Of a DNA stretch of 48,988 bases, positions 1 through 9,531 are shown in pieces. The stretch covers positions 1 to 48,988 of the forward strand of contig JANXUT010000015.1 of NCBI GenBank assembly GCA_025356075.1, given 5' to 3'. Source of the DNA: Pseudomonadota bacterium (GTDB taxonomy: Bacteria > Pseudomonadota > Gammaproteobacteria > Steroidobacterales > Steroidobacteraceae). Both the position numbers and the translations under genes were made by a program. Each line of letters opens with the position of its first letter. The stretch's first letter is position 1. The notes beneath the pieces were generated by a model, which saw only the letters and a program-made list of their open reading frames with translations, was not told the origin of the DNA and did not search any database.

Positions 1-135
1 AGCAGGCTGCTGAAAAAGGAGTTTTGATGGCCACTAACTGCCAATTCCAACAATTGAAACAGCTATAAAACAAGTACTTGATGAATGAATGATCACAGAA
101 TTCATGGTTGCCAAAGCCTTTTTCAGCAGCCTGCT
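1..135. mobile_element. MITE-like element with 19-bp perfect terminal inverted repeats
   Basis: Positions 1-19 (AGCAGGCTGCTGAAAAAGG) are the exact reverse complement of 117-135. The 97 bases between them are AT-rich, unlike everything that follows, and hold no open frame of useful length. A short, non-coding, inverted-end unit of this kind is the usual look of a miniature inverted-repeat transposable element mobilised by a related transposase elsewhere. The left flank is outside the window, so a target duplication cannot be checked; the right flank begins agtct. The transposon family is not assigned. Confidence 0.7.
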
Positions 136-305
136 AGTCTCGAAGTGCGCCGATTTGAAATCCAGCTTGCGGGCGCGTAAGAAGTTCGGCTAAAGCGACA
201 ACGGGCCTTCAGGTCCATAGTCCATTCGACTTCTCTCGCCCGCGGGCTTGACCCGACGTCTCCGACGTCACTCTCGGCGCCTGTGCCCTAACGGACTGGT
301 GCCGC
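136..305. other. Leader region upstream of metF, nothing recognised
   Basis: No gene, clear promoter or known riboswitch was seen. The GACGTC palindrome occurs twice about 260 bases in. The region is too short and too weakly structured to assign. Confidence 0.3.
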
Positions 306-1268
306 ATGACGTCCTCTTCGCGCAACGATCCGGTCGGGTTGGACGGCTACCGTTCCGACACCGCAGTTGCTGGCGTACCTGCCGGCGACGGATCGGCGAT
401 TGCCGTGTCATTCGAGTTCTTCCCTCCAACCGACCCGGAGATGGAGTCGGTGCTCTGGGCGTCGGTGCGGCGCCTCGAATCACTTGCGCCCCGCTTCGTG
501 TCCGTGACCTACGGTGCCGATGGCTCGACGCGCGACCGAACCCACGAGGTCGTGACCCGGATCGGCGAGGAGACGAGCCTTGCGGTCGCGCCACACATCA
601 CCTCGATCGGCACCTCGCGCGATGCGGTCCTGGACCTGGCCCGATCCTATTGGAGCAGCGGCATCCGCCGTCTCATTGCGCTGCGCGGGGATGCGCCGGG
701 ATCGGCGCCGACCCACGTCCCGGGTCCGGATGAGTTCCGCTGGGGGCTCGATCTTGTTCGCGGTCTCCGTTCGGTCGCCGATTTCGACATCTCCGTCGCC
801 GCCTATCCGGAGGTCCATCCGGACGCCCGAAGTCCGAGCGACGATCTCGACAACCTCAGGCGCAAGCTCGATGCCGGAGCGACCCGGGCGATCACGCAGT
901 TCTTCTTCGACAACAACGCGTTTCTTCGCTTTCGCGATGACTGCGTTGCGGCGGGAATCACGGCGCCAATTGTCCCCGGGATCCTTCCCATCAATCGATT
1001 CTCGCAGGTGCAGCGTTTTGCGCGTCGCTGCGGAGCCACGATCCCAGCTGCCCTCGCGAAACGCTTCGAGGGACTCGATGAGGATGCCGAGACGCGGCGG
1101 CTGATCGGCGCCGCCGTCGCGATCGACCAGGTCGACCACCTGCGCCAGCACGGGGTCCAGGATTTTCACTTCTACACGCTCAATCGGGCGGAGCTCACGT
1201 ACGCCGTCTGTCACGCGCTCGACGTGCGCCCGCCGAGGCCGGTCGCGGTCGCACCGATCGAGGCCTGA
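306..1268 (+). CDS. metF: Methylenetetrahydrofolate reductase MetF
   Basis: This FAD enzyme reduces 5,10-methylene-THF to 5-methyl-THF for methionine synthesis in the cytoplasm. The 320-residue protein carries the family motifs in order: SFEFFPP (35-41, catalytic Glu37), SVTYGADGSTRDRT (66-79), LRGD (126-129, flavin-contacting Asp129), AAYPEVHP (165-172), ITQFFFD (196-202, Gln198), PGILPI (224-229) and a C-terminal FHFYTLNRAE. It lines up with E. coli MetF over nearly its whole length. The first 30 residues are extra, and the ATG at 306 lacks a good ribosome site, so the true start is uncertain. It stands alone on the plus strand. It could use the methylene-THF made by the demethylation operon at 24-31 kb, but that link is inference. 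Confidence 0.95.
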   Translation: MTSSSRNDPVGLDGYRSDTAVAGVPAGDGSAIAVSFEFFPPTDPEMESVLWASVRRLESLAPRFVSVTYGADGSTRDRTHEVVTRIGEETSLAVAPHITSIGTSRDAVLDLARSYWSSGIRRLIALRGDAPGSAPTHVPGPDEFRWGLDLVRGLRSVADFDISVAAYPEVHPDARSPSDDLDNLRRKLDAGATRAITQFFFDNNAFLRFRDDCVAAGITAPIVPGILPINRFSQVQRFARRCGATIPAALAKRFEGLDEDAETRRLIGAAVAIDQVDHLRQHGVQDFHFYTLNRAELTYAVCHALDVRPPRPVAVAPIEA

Positions 1269-1566
1269 AAGGCAACCGTGCCTGCATGAAGCAACGATTC
1301 CGCTAACCGGATCGCTAGGCGCCGAAAAGGCCGAGCGGGCAGTGCCGCTTCTCGTGCGATCCTCCGAGGACGATGACTATCCGGAATCGACGGCGGCCCT
1401 CGCACGTGTTTGAAGCCGAGGCGATATCGTCCCACGCCGCTGCCGCAGGCGCACCCGTAAGTATTTGCACGGACACGCCTACTGCGCTCGTCACAGCCGC
1501 GCGCGCTAAATTGTCTGGCGGAATGATGCGACAATGTCGCCTCCGCCAGGCGACTGGGAAGCCAGA
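1269..1566. other. Intergenic region, nothing recognised
   Basis: About 300 bases between metF and the lipoprotein gene. No convincing gene, hairpin terminator or repeat was seen. Confidence 0.3.
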
Positions 1567-2640
1567 ATGACTCGAACCATCGCCGCACTCATCCTCGCGT
1601 GCCTCGTCGCGTGCGGCGGCGGATCATCGCCCGGCAGCCCCGGCCCGGGGTCACCGCCCACGCGGACGTGGCTGATGGGGTTCTCGCCAACCCCGCCTCG
1701 GCCGACCACGGATGTGGTGCTGCACGGAATCGACCTCTGGAGCCTTCGCGCCGAGATCGCGGCGATCCACGAGGAATTGCCGTGGACGGACCTGCTCGCG
1801 GGAATGTCGCCGGACGCGATCCTGGATCGCGACAAGGTTCAGCTCGTCAACTACATGCGCGGCAAGGGCCTCAAGCTCTACTTCATGGCCGACCTGACCG
1901 ACGGCCTGTCGCGCGGCGAGGAGGCGCCGCAGCTTCGGGCGCTCGGGCGGAGCCTCGTCGAGCCCGCCGTGCAGCAGGTCTAACGCAGCTACGTGCTCGC
2001 GGTCGCGCGCAAGCTCAATCCCGACTACCTCGGGCTTGTCGCCGAGACCAACCTGATTCGCGTCGCGGCGCCCGCCGCACTTTATAGCGCTGTCGTCCAG
2101 GCCTCGAACGATGCGGCGGCCGACCTCAGAGCAGCCGGGTTCACCGCTCCGCTATTGGAAAGTGTGCAGGTGGAGACGGCGTGGGGGCTGCTTGGTAACG
2201 GCGGCGCGTACCAGGGCGTCGAGCAGGACTTCACGGACTTTCCGTTCACTCAGGTGCTCGGGTTTTCATCCTATCCCTATTTCGCCTTCGCCCAGCCGGA
2301 GGACATGCCGGCCGACTACTACAGCCGGCTCCTCAATGGCCGCACGCGGCCCGTCATGATCGTCGAGGGCGGCTGGACGAGCGCGGCGGTCGGCAGTGTC
2401 CAGTCTTCACCGGACCTGCAGGCACGCTATGTCACGCGCCATGCGACCCTCCTCGACAGCGTCGCCGCGCGCGGTGTCATCCAGCTCGAGTTCGCCGATA
2501 TCGACCTGTCGACGGTGCCGCCGCCGGTCCCGGCCAACCTGCCGCTGTTTGCGCTGATCGGCTTCACTGACAGCAACTTCAACCCGAAGCCCGCCCTCGC
2601 CGCGTGGGATGCGCTCCACGCCCGCCGCATCGTGCCTTGA
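1567..2640 (+). pseudogene. Secreted TIM-barrel-like lipoprotein broken by one in-frame stop
   Basis: The ATG at 1567 follows a GGGAAG ribosome site. It begins a lipoprotein signal peptide with the lipobox LVAC (Cys16) and a Gly/Ser/Pro-rich linker. The frame meets TAA at 1981-1983 after ...PAVQQV and then continues without shift for another 219 codons to the stop at 2640. The downstream part has GFSSYPYF and VMIVEGGWTS, which resemble the last strands and catalytic Glu of clan-A glycoside hydrolases, but no family can be named with confidence. One C-to-T change in a CAA codon would explain the stop. The whole reading frame is about 357 codons, a normal single-domain barrel length. It is either a young pseudogene or a base-call error; the activity is unknown. 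Confidence 0.65.
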
Positions 2641-2857
2641 CCACCACGTGCGGGTCATCGACTCTGCCCATCGGCCATCGCACGGCAGGCTCGGCCACGC
2701 GCCGCTCGACTGATCGCAATTCCGGCCGCCATCGGGGGAACGTGAGCCGCGCACGGCACTTTCCGGCCGGCGTCCCGTCACGAGGTTCTGGCGTCCTCGG
2801 CGAACGACGGCCGCAATCCGAGGCCTGTTTCGAAATTCGCACGGAGCGTGAGCGCGC

Positions 2858-4263
2858 ATGATCATTCGAACGATTCTCGCACTGGCACTTCTATGCAGCT
2901 TCGGCCACGCCACGGCTGTCTCGCCGCCCACGATCGTGTTGCGCGGTGCCACGGTGATCGACGGTACGGGCGCCGCGCCACTCGCGGATGCCACGATCGT
3001 CATCCAGAACGGCAGGATTACCGCAATCGGTCGCGCCGCGGACATCCGCGTTGCCGCCGGTGCCCGGACCCTCGATCTCAAGGGCAAGTTCGTCATTCCG
3101 GGTCTGATGGACGGAACGTCCATCTCGATTTTGGCTTCGCGCCGGAATACCTTTTTGCGTACGAGGGCCGCTATGACGAGATCATCCTCGAGGCGGCCCA
3201 GATCGCGTTGAAGAATGGCGTCACGACGGTATTTGACACGTGGGGACCGCGCGAGCCGCTCGCGAAGGTACGGGATTCAATCGACGCCAGGCGCGTCGTC
3301 GGCAGTCGCATGTACATCGCGGGCAACATCATCGGCACGGGCGGGCCGACGTCGTCGGACTTCCTCCAGCCGGTCCGCGGCGTCATCAACACCGCCGATG
3401 CCGACCGTACCGACGCGATGTGGGAACAGGGAGTGGGCCCCGACCTCCTGTGGATGACGCCCGAGGAGGTTCGCGCGAAGGTCCATGTCTACATCGCGAC
3501 GGGTCACCCCGACTTCGTCAAGTACCTGTCGAGTGGCCACAAGGACATGCAGTTCATCGCGTTCTCCCCGGATGCGCAGACGGCCATCGTGGAGGAGGCG
3601 CACGAGGCAGGCTTGAAAGTGCAGGCGCACTCGACGAGCCCCGAGAGCCTCAAGCTTGCGATCCAGGCGGGCGTCGACCTGCTGACACACTGCGACATTA
3701 GCGGGCGCGAGTCGATCCCGGACGCGACGATCAGGCTGATCGCCGATCGGCACCTTCCGTGTTCGGCACTCCTGATGACGAATCGCTACGTGGAGTGGGT
3801 GATGGGCAGCCTGCCGCCGCTCTATCAGGAGATCATCAAGGCGAAGGACCAGAACGACCGCCGCCTCATTGCGACGGGCGCCACGCTCGTACTCGCGACG
3901 GATGCGGGGCTGCTGGGTCCAAAGGGGGATGCAAACCCGCTCCTCGGAGCGATGTTCGCCGGCGCCAAGGACCTGCCGACCCACCTGGGTGACGCGCACT
4001 GGCTCTGGATCAAGGCGGCGATCGAGCGCGGGCTGACGCCCATGGAGGCGCTGCTCGCGGGCACGCGGAACGTCGCACGGGCGTATGGGAAATTGAGCGA
4101 TCTCGGCACGCTCGAGGTCGGCAAGCGTGCCGACCTTCTGGTGCTCGGCGCGGACCCGCTGGCCAATCCCGACAACTACCAGCAGATCCTCGGCATCTAT
4201 AAGGACGGAATTCGGATCGACCGCGACGCCTTGCCAACCAAGCACATCATGACCCCCCGTTAG
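2858..4263 (+). pseudogene. Secreted amidohydrolase with a one-base deletion
   Basis: The start at 2858 gives a signal peptide (MIIRTILALALLCSFGHATA) and the amidohydrolase N-terminal strand domain (VIDGTG, VIQNGRITAIG, KGKFVIPGLMDG). At 3110-3115 the frame is lost. Reading on in the next frame gives NVHLDFGF and an uninterrupted C-terminal part to 4263, with HSTSPESL, THCDISG and LATDAG, the positions of the usual metal-binding His, His and Asp. Restoring a single base (GACGGAAC read as GAC GCG AAC) yields LMDANVHL and a 468-residue protein. Such enzymes cleave cyclic amides or peptide-like substrates in the periplasm. The first metal motif is NVH, not the common HxH, so activity would be atypical even if the gene were intact. 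It may be a pseudogene or a sequencing error. Confidence 0.75.
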
Positions 4264-4404
4264 CTGCCAAGGTGGCGATCGTCGGACCGGCGCTCCGCCC
4301 TGGCCGCTGCGCTGGAACCGCGTGATACGCTCGGCAATCGGCGCTGCGCCCCGAGGCGAGTCGTTCCGCCGAACGAGACGGCGCTGCCGTAGCCCCGGAC
4401 ATCC

Positions 4405-6408
4405 ATGAACGCGCCGCCCCCCCGACCTAACTTCGAGCAGCGACTGCGCGAGGCACACGCGGCGCTCCGTTCCGGCCGCGCACAGTCGGCCGAGCGCTGG
4501 CTGCGCGAACTCAGCGCAGAGCGACCGGGCGACGCGAACGCCCGCTGGCTGCTCGCGGTTGCGCTGCTCGACCAGGGACGAGCCGCGGACAGCGTCGAGA
4601 TCCTCGAGACGCTGCTCGGCGGCGCCCCCGACTTCGGCGATGCGCGCGTCGACCTCGCGCGTGCCTATCGGAGCGCCGGCGAGCCTGCCGTCGCGCGCGA
4701 GCACGTGCGCCGGGTGCTCGAGAAGCACCCGCATCACGCACTGGCCTGGCTCGCCTACGGCGATGCGCTCGTGGATCTCGAGCAGTATGCCGACGCGCGC
4801 ACCGCCTTCGAGCGCGCGGCCGACTGCGATCCAGAGCGCCGGCGGATCGAGGCAGCGACCAAGGCGCTCATCGCCGATGACCGCCGGGCGTCCGAGGATC
4901 TCTTCCGGGCGATACTCAAGGACAACGCCGCGAACGTCGCGGCACTTTGCGGTCTCGCCGCGCTATCGCTTGCCGCGGACGTCCCGAAGGACGCCGAGCG
5001 CCTGCTGCGCCACGCGCTGCGTCAGTCCGCCCACCTGCCGCTCGCGTGGCGCGGGCTCGGGCCGACACTTCTCGAACTCGGGCGGCTGACGGAGGCGGAG
5101 GCCGCCGCGAAATACCTGCGGACGATCGAGCCCGACAGCCCGCAAAGCTGGATTGCGAACGCGGCGGTCGCGGCACGGCTCCTGCGTCAGGAGGAGTCGC
5201 TCGCGGCCTATAAGGAAGCAGCGCGGTTGCAGCCGGGCGAGGTTCGTCTGTTCACGTCGATCGGCCACGTCGAGAAGTCGCTAGGCCACCGCGCGGAGAG
5301 CGAGGCGGCCTACAAGTCGGCGCTGTCACTCGATCCCTCGAATGCGGAGGCGTACTGGAGCCTCGCCGACCTCAAGAACTACCGCTTCGGCGACGCCGAG
5401 GTCGCCGCCATCCAGGGATTGCTCGCCGACGGGCGCCGGGCTCGGAGCGGCGACGCGCAACTTCTGTTCGCACTCGGCAAGGCCTACGAGCAACGCGAGC
5501 AGTACCCCCTCGCGTTTCGCTTCTACGCCGACGGCAATGCACGCCGGCGCCTCGACGCGCCCTTCGACCTGGAGGCATTCGAGCGGCGCACCGCGCGCAT
5601 CCGCGCGTTCTTCGACACGGCGTTCTTCGCCGCGCACGCGAACGCCGGGTGTCCGAGCGACGCGCCGATCTTCATCGTCGGCCTGCCACGCTCCGGCTCG
5701 ACGCTCATCGAGCAGATCCTCGCGAGCCATTCCGCGGTCGAGGGGACGATGGAGCTCCCCAACATCCTTAACATCGTCCGCGACCTCAACGACCTCGCCC
5801 GGAACCGGGACGCCTACCCCGAAGCCCTCGCGACGCTGCCGCCGGAGCGGCTGGCGGCGCTCGGTGAGCGCTACCTCGCCGAGACGGCGCCGTTGCGGCA
5901 GGGCCGCCCGCGCTTCATCGACAAGCTGCCGAACAACTTCAGCCACGTCGGCCTCATCCGCGCAATCCTGCCGAACGCGACGATCATTGATGCGAGGCGC
6001 CATCCCATGGACTGCTGCTTCAGCAACTTTAAGCAGCACTTCGCCGAGGGCCAGACCTTCAGCTACGACCTTCGGGACCTCGGGGGTTACTATCGGTGCT
6101 ATCTGTCGCTTTTGGACCACTGGGACGCCGTGCTGCCACGCAGCGTCCTACACGTGCAGTACGAGGAACTGGTCCGCGACCCCGAGGCCGGCATTCGCCG
6201 CCTGCTCGAACAATGCAGCCTCCCGTTCGAGGACGCTTGCCTCTCCTTCCACGAGACCCGGCGGGCGGTGCGCACGGCAAGCGCCGAGCAGGTGCGTCAG
6301 CCCTTGTATACGTCGGGGATAGGCTACTGGCTCCACTTCGAGGCAGAACTTGCGCCGTTGCGGGACGCCCTCGGACCCGCACTCGAGCGGTTTCGCCCGT
6401 TCGAATAG
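4405..6408 (+). CDS. TPR-repeat sulfotransferase
   Basis: The 667-residue protein has an N-terminal array of tetratricopeptide repeats (about 10-370) joined to a PAPS-dependent sulfotransferase domain (about 415-660). The 5'-phosphosulfate loop is FIVGLPRSGSTLIEQ (from 423), and the 3'-phosphate strand-helix is DARRHPMDCCFSNFKQ (from 529), followed by conserved FIDKLPNNF-type and QYEELVRDPE segments. The family transfers sulfate to hydroxyl groups of unknown acceptors; the TPR part probably binds a protein or peptide partner. No signal peptide is visible, so it is expected in the cytoplasm. A TonB receptor starts 135 bases downstream on the same strand, a pairing that recurs in related bacteria in my recollection. 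The substrate is not deducible. Confidence 0.9.
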   Translation: MNAPPPRPNFEQRLREAHAALRSGRAQSAERWLRELSAERPGDANARWLLAVALLDQGRAADSVEILETLLGGAPDFGDARVDLARAYRSAGEPAVAREHVRRVLEKHPHHALAWLAYGDALVDLEQYADARTAFERAADCDPERRRIEAATKALIADDRRASEDLFRAILKDNAANVAALCGLAALSLAADVPKDAERLLRHALRQSAHLPLAWRGLGPTLLELGRLTEAEAAAKYLRTIEPDSPQSWIANAAVAARLLRQEESLAAYKEAARLQPGEVRLFTSIGHVEKSLGHRAESEAAYKSALSLDPSNAEAYWSLADLKNYRFGDAEVAAIQGLLADGRRARSGDAQLLFALGKAYEQREQYPLAFRFYADGNARRRLDAPFDLEAFERRTARIRAFFDTAFFAAHANAGCPSDAPIFIVGLPRSGSTLIEQILASHSAVEGTMELPNILNIVRDLNDLARNRDAYPEALATLPPERLAALGERYLAETAPLRQGRPRFIDKLPNNFSHVGLIRAILPNATIIDARRHPMDCCFSNFKQHFAEGQTFSYDLRDLGGYYRCYLSLLDHWDAVLPRSVLHVQYEELVRDPEAGIRRLLEQCSLPFEDACLSFHETRRAVRTASAEQVRQPLYTSGIGYWLHFEAELAPLRDALGPALERFRPFE

Positions 6409-6543
6409 CCTGGCGCCGGATGCCCGTAGCCTGTCGCCGGCGGCCGAGGCGTTGACGCCACACGGCCTCGCAACGGATGATGCTGGCACGCGCCGAACTG
6501 CCGGCCGGGCCCAAAATTGTTCACGGGCCAAGGGGAATATTCG

Positions 6544-8970
6544 ATGCGTATTCGCAGCCCTTCCGATGCCATTTCGCCGGTGCCGCTCGCGACCGGCCGC
6601 GCCTCCCCCGGCACCCGTTCCCGGATCGCGATCGCGGTCGCGTCCGTGCTGGCGCTCGCTGCGCCGCGGGGACCGGCGCTGGCCGGAGCGGGCGACTCAC
6701 CCGCAGGGCTACTCGAAGAGGTCGTCGTCACGGCCCGCAAGCGCCAGGAAAACCTGCAGGAAGTGCCGCTCAGCGTCGATGTCTTCACGAAGAGGGACAT
6801 GCAGAACCTCGGCATCGCCCAGTTCGATGACTATGCCGAAAAGGTCCCGTCGATCTCCTTCATCAGCATCGGCCCCGGCAGCCAGCTGTTCGTGATGCGT
6901 GGCGTGTCCGACGGCAGCAACCCAAATTACGCGAACAGCTCCGCGACCGGCTTCTTCGTCGATGACATGTCGACGAGCTGGTTCGGCACTCAGCCCGACC
7001 TGCACCTGTACGATATCGCCCAGATCGAGGTCCTTAACGGCCCGCAGGGCACGACATTCGGAGCGGGCTCGATGTCGGGTGCGGTCCGCTATATCACCAA
7101 CAAGCCCGACGTCAACGCGTTCAGCGCCGGCTTTGACCTTGACGGTGGCAGGCTCCCGAGCGGGACGTACAACGCGACGTACGAAGGGTTCCTGAATGCG
7201 CCGCTGATCGACGGCATGCTGGGCTTGCGGATCTCCGCCTTCAGCGACAGCCGCGGCGGTTTCATCAACAACAAGTTGACGACGCGAAACTGGCTGAACG
7301 GTAGCGTTTCGGACAACTCCGCATGGGCACGGGACAACTACAACCATACCCAGGTCGAAGGCGGACGCGTCGCGCTCAAGGGCGTGTTCAACGACAAGTG
7401 GAGCGCGTCGCTCACCTACAGCTACCAGCGGCAGCGGTCGCTTGGCGCCTGGGACGAGGACCTGACCAACTACGGCCCGCGCGCGGTGTCGCGCTTTGGA
7501 CCGGAGTCCAGGAGCAGCGAAGCGAAGATGCTCGACTTTCACGTCGACGGCGATGTCGGCATCGGCGATCTCGTCTTTGCGAGCACGTACTGGTCGTTGC
7601 CGACGCGCCAGAACAACGAGTACTCGCAATACATGCAGAACTACAAAGGTGGCGCACAGCAGGGGTTCACCTGCCTCGATGATCCGACGTACGGCAGCGG
7701 AGCGTTTGCAGGCTGCAACGTGCCGGTGCAATTCTTCGAGTACCACACCAATCCCGAGCGCTGGTCGAACGAGCTGCGCCTCGCCTCCAAGGCCGGCGGC
7801 AGCTTCCACTGGCTGGTGGGGCTCTACCGCGAGAAGACCGTCGACAAGGACTCCGGCAGCACCTTCTACATGCCGGGGCTTCGGACCGACGGCGCGGCGT
7901 TCCAGTACTACGAAGCGCTCTACGGAACCACCGCGTCGTCGCTGCCGCCGGGCGTGTGGTACGGCTACCGGACGCGCTCGGACTACGTGCAGACGACGGA
8001 ATTCGCAAACATCAGCTATGACATCACGAGCAAGCTGAACATCGAAGGCGGCGTGGTGCACTTCAGCTCCGATTCGCGCTACGAGAGCCCGTATGGCCAG
8101 TTCGCCTACGCGCCGACGGCACCAGCCCTGTCGGTCGACTCCTCGCACAAGGTGAACAGCAAGCTCGGAATCAACTACAAGCTCACCGATAAAGTCCTGC
8201 TGTACGCCGACTTCGCGCAGGGCTTCCGGGACGGCGGTGCCAACTCGGGCTACCCCGCCTCGTGCTACGCGAACGGAGTGCCCTCGCGATACGTGTCCGA
8301 CACGCTCAACAACTTCGAGGTGGGCTGGAAGACGACGAGCGTCGGGGGGCGGCTCCTTTTCAACGGAGCCGCCTACCTGATGAACTGGAAGGACTTGCAG
8401 ACGCTCATCTACGACGTCGACATCTGCGCTCCGAGCAGCTTCAACGTCAACGTGGGAGATGCGCGCGTCTATGGCGCGGAATCGAATGTCGAGCTCAAGC
8501 TCGATGAGAACTGGTCAATGCAGGCGGCCGGCAGCTACACCGATGCGCACCTGCGATCGAGCCCGTATCCGACCTTCCAGGGAAATGTCGGCGAACGGCT
8601 GCCGTTCGTTCCGTATTTCAGCTACAGCTGGAACATCCGCTACCAGCATCCGCTCGGCAAGAGCTTGAGCGGCTATGCGCAGCTAGACGCTGCCCACAAG
8701 GGCGACATGTGGAATGACCTGCATGTCGCCGGATCGAACGGCTTCGGGCGCATCGACCAGCCGGGTTACTCGATCATGAACCTGCGTCTCGGCCTCACTC
8801 CGGAAGGTGGCCACTGGCTTGCGGAGCTTTATGTCCGCAACTTGACTGACAAGAACGCGATCATCTACAGCAACACCGGCAACTACGACCTCCGGGAAAC
8901 GACCAACGAACCGCGCGTCGTAGGCCTTCGCGTCAATTACCGGTTCGGCAAGGAAACCAACTCCGAGTAG
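6544..8970 (+). CDS. TonB-dependent outer-membrane receptor
   Basis: The protein starts at ATG 6544, seven bases after AGGGGAA; an upstream TTG at 6517 is less likely. It has an N-terminal signal region, the TonB-box-like EEVVVTARKRQ, a plug domain (VPLSVDVF, FVMRGVSDG, IEVLNGPQGTTFGAGSMSGAVRY) and a long 22-strand-type barrel ending NYRFGKETNSE. At 808 residues it matches the non-siderophore, Caulobacter/Sphingomonas-like receptor class, which imports oligosaccharides, lignin-derived or other organic substrates. It lies just behind the TPR-sulfotransferase and may form a transcription unit with it. The seven residues after the usual terminal aromatic residue are unusual, because barrel assembly normally reads a C-terminal Phe. 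The substrate is unknown. Confidence 0.93.
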   Translation: MRIRSPSDAISPVPLATGRASPGTRSRIAIAVASVLALAAPRGPALAGAGDSPAGLLEEVVVTARKRQENLQEVPLSVDVFTKRDMQNLGIAQFDDYAEKVPSISFISIGPGSQLFVMRGVSDGSNPNYANSSATGFFVDDMSTSWFGTQPDLHLYDIAQIEVLNGPQGTTFGAGSMSGAVRYITNKPDVNAFSAGFDLDGGRLPSGTYNATYEGFLNAPLIDGMLGLRISAFSDSRGGFINNKLTTRNWLNGSVSDNSAWARDNYNHTQVEGGRVALKGVFNDKWSASLTYSYQRQRSLGAWDEDLTNYGPRAVSRFGPESRSSEAKMLDFHVDGDVGIGDLVFASTYWSLPTRQNNEYSQYMQNYKGGAQQGFTCLDDPTYGSGAFAGCNVPVQFFEYHTNPERWSNELRLASKAGGSFHWLVGLYREKTVDKDSGSTFYMPGLRTDGAAFQYYEALYGTTASSLPPGVWYGYRTRSDYVQTTEFANISYDITSKLNIEGGVVHFSSDSRYESPYGQFAYAPTAPALSVDSSHKVNSKLGINYKLTDKVLLYADFAQGFRDGGANSGYPASCYANGVPSRYVSDTLNNFEVGWKTTSVGGRLLFNGAAYLMNWKDLQTLIYDVDICAPSSFNVNVGDARVYGAESNVELKLDENWSMQAAGSYTDAHLRSSPYPTFQGNVGERLPFVPYFSYSWNIRYQHPLGKSLSGYAQLDAAHKGDMWNDLHVAGSNGFGRIDQPGYSIMNLRLGLTPEGGHWLAELYVRNLTDKNAIIYSNTGNYDLRETTNEPRVVGLRVNYRFGKETNSE

Positions 8971-9072
8971 CGCGCCTCGCGCACTTTTGCATCGCCGCGC
9001 GGCCGCGCTGGGGATTGCGGTCGGCGGTAGGGACTGCGTGCCGGCCGCCGTTCGGCGCCGGGAGAGACGACG

Positions 9073-9475
9073 ATGCTCACCACTTCCTGCCATTGCGGCA
9101 CGGTCCGGATCGAACTCGCGCGCCGGCCGAGGTCGGTCACCGAGTGCAATTGCTCGGTCTGCCGTCGCTACGGCGCGCGCTGGGCCTATTGCGCACGCAA
9201 GTCCGTCAAGGTCACTTCCTCGAGGACTGGCCTCCAGTCATACAAGCGCGGACGGGTGCTTTATTTCGAGCATTGCCGCTACTGTGGCTGCGTGATGCTG
9301 TTTCGGCCGATCGTGTCGGCCGATCGTGTCGGCCGGTGCCACGGACCGCCTCGGCGTCAACCTGCGGATGGCCGACGAACCGGACGTACTCGCCAACCTG
9401 AAGATCCTCAGGTTCGACGGCGCGAAGACCTGGCGCGACGTCGGGACTTGCACGCTGAAGGATCCCTGGTGGTAG
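9073..9475 (+). pseudogene. GFA-family (CENP-V/GFA) protein frameshifted by a 13-bp tandem duplication
   Basis: The N-terminal frame gives SCHCGTV, CNCSVCRRYG and CRYCGCVMLF, the zinc-binding cysteine pattern of the glutathione-dependent formaldehyde-activating (GFA) family. After LFRPIVSA the frame fails, and the proper C-terminus (RLGVNLRMADEPDVLANLKI, then ILRFDGAKTW and TLKDPWW) is found in another frame, ending at TAG 9473-9475. The break is an exact 13-base tandem repeat at 9307-9332. Removing one copy joins the two frames into a 129-residue protein, the normal size for the family. Most members have unknown substrates despite the name. A second, nearly intact family member lies at 31935-32354. 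Confidence 0.85.
9307..9332. repeat. 13-bp perfect tandem duplication (CCGATCGTGTCGG x2)
   Basis: Units 9307-9319 and 9320-9332 are identical and adjacent. Because 13 is not a multiple of three, the second copy shifts the GFA reading frame; the joined frame without it reads LFRPIVSAGATDRLGVN. This is the signature of slipped-strand duplication. Confidence 0.95.
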
Positions 9476-9531
9476 CACCGGGGCCAGCGTCCCGGATTGA
9501 GCCGCGCGCCTGGTAGGACCGCTCGCCCCGA

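Noticed and set aside
136-305. Possible SAH or SAM riboswitch before metF
   Set aside because: No conserved core or convincing multi-stem structure was seen.
3277-4737. Long antisense open frame on the minus strand opposite the amidohydrolase and sulfotransferase
   Set aside because: Arg/Ala/Gly-rich, no recognisable motif, and it mirrors the codon structure of the real plus-strand genes. Similar long antisense frames across the window (for example 6709-8148, 16752-18350, 18858-21485, 22771-24579, 28045-30021) were rejected for the same reason.
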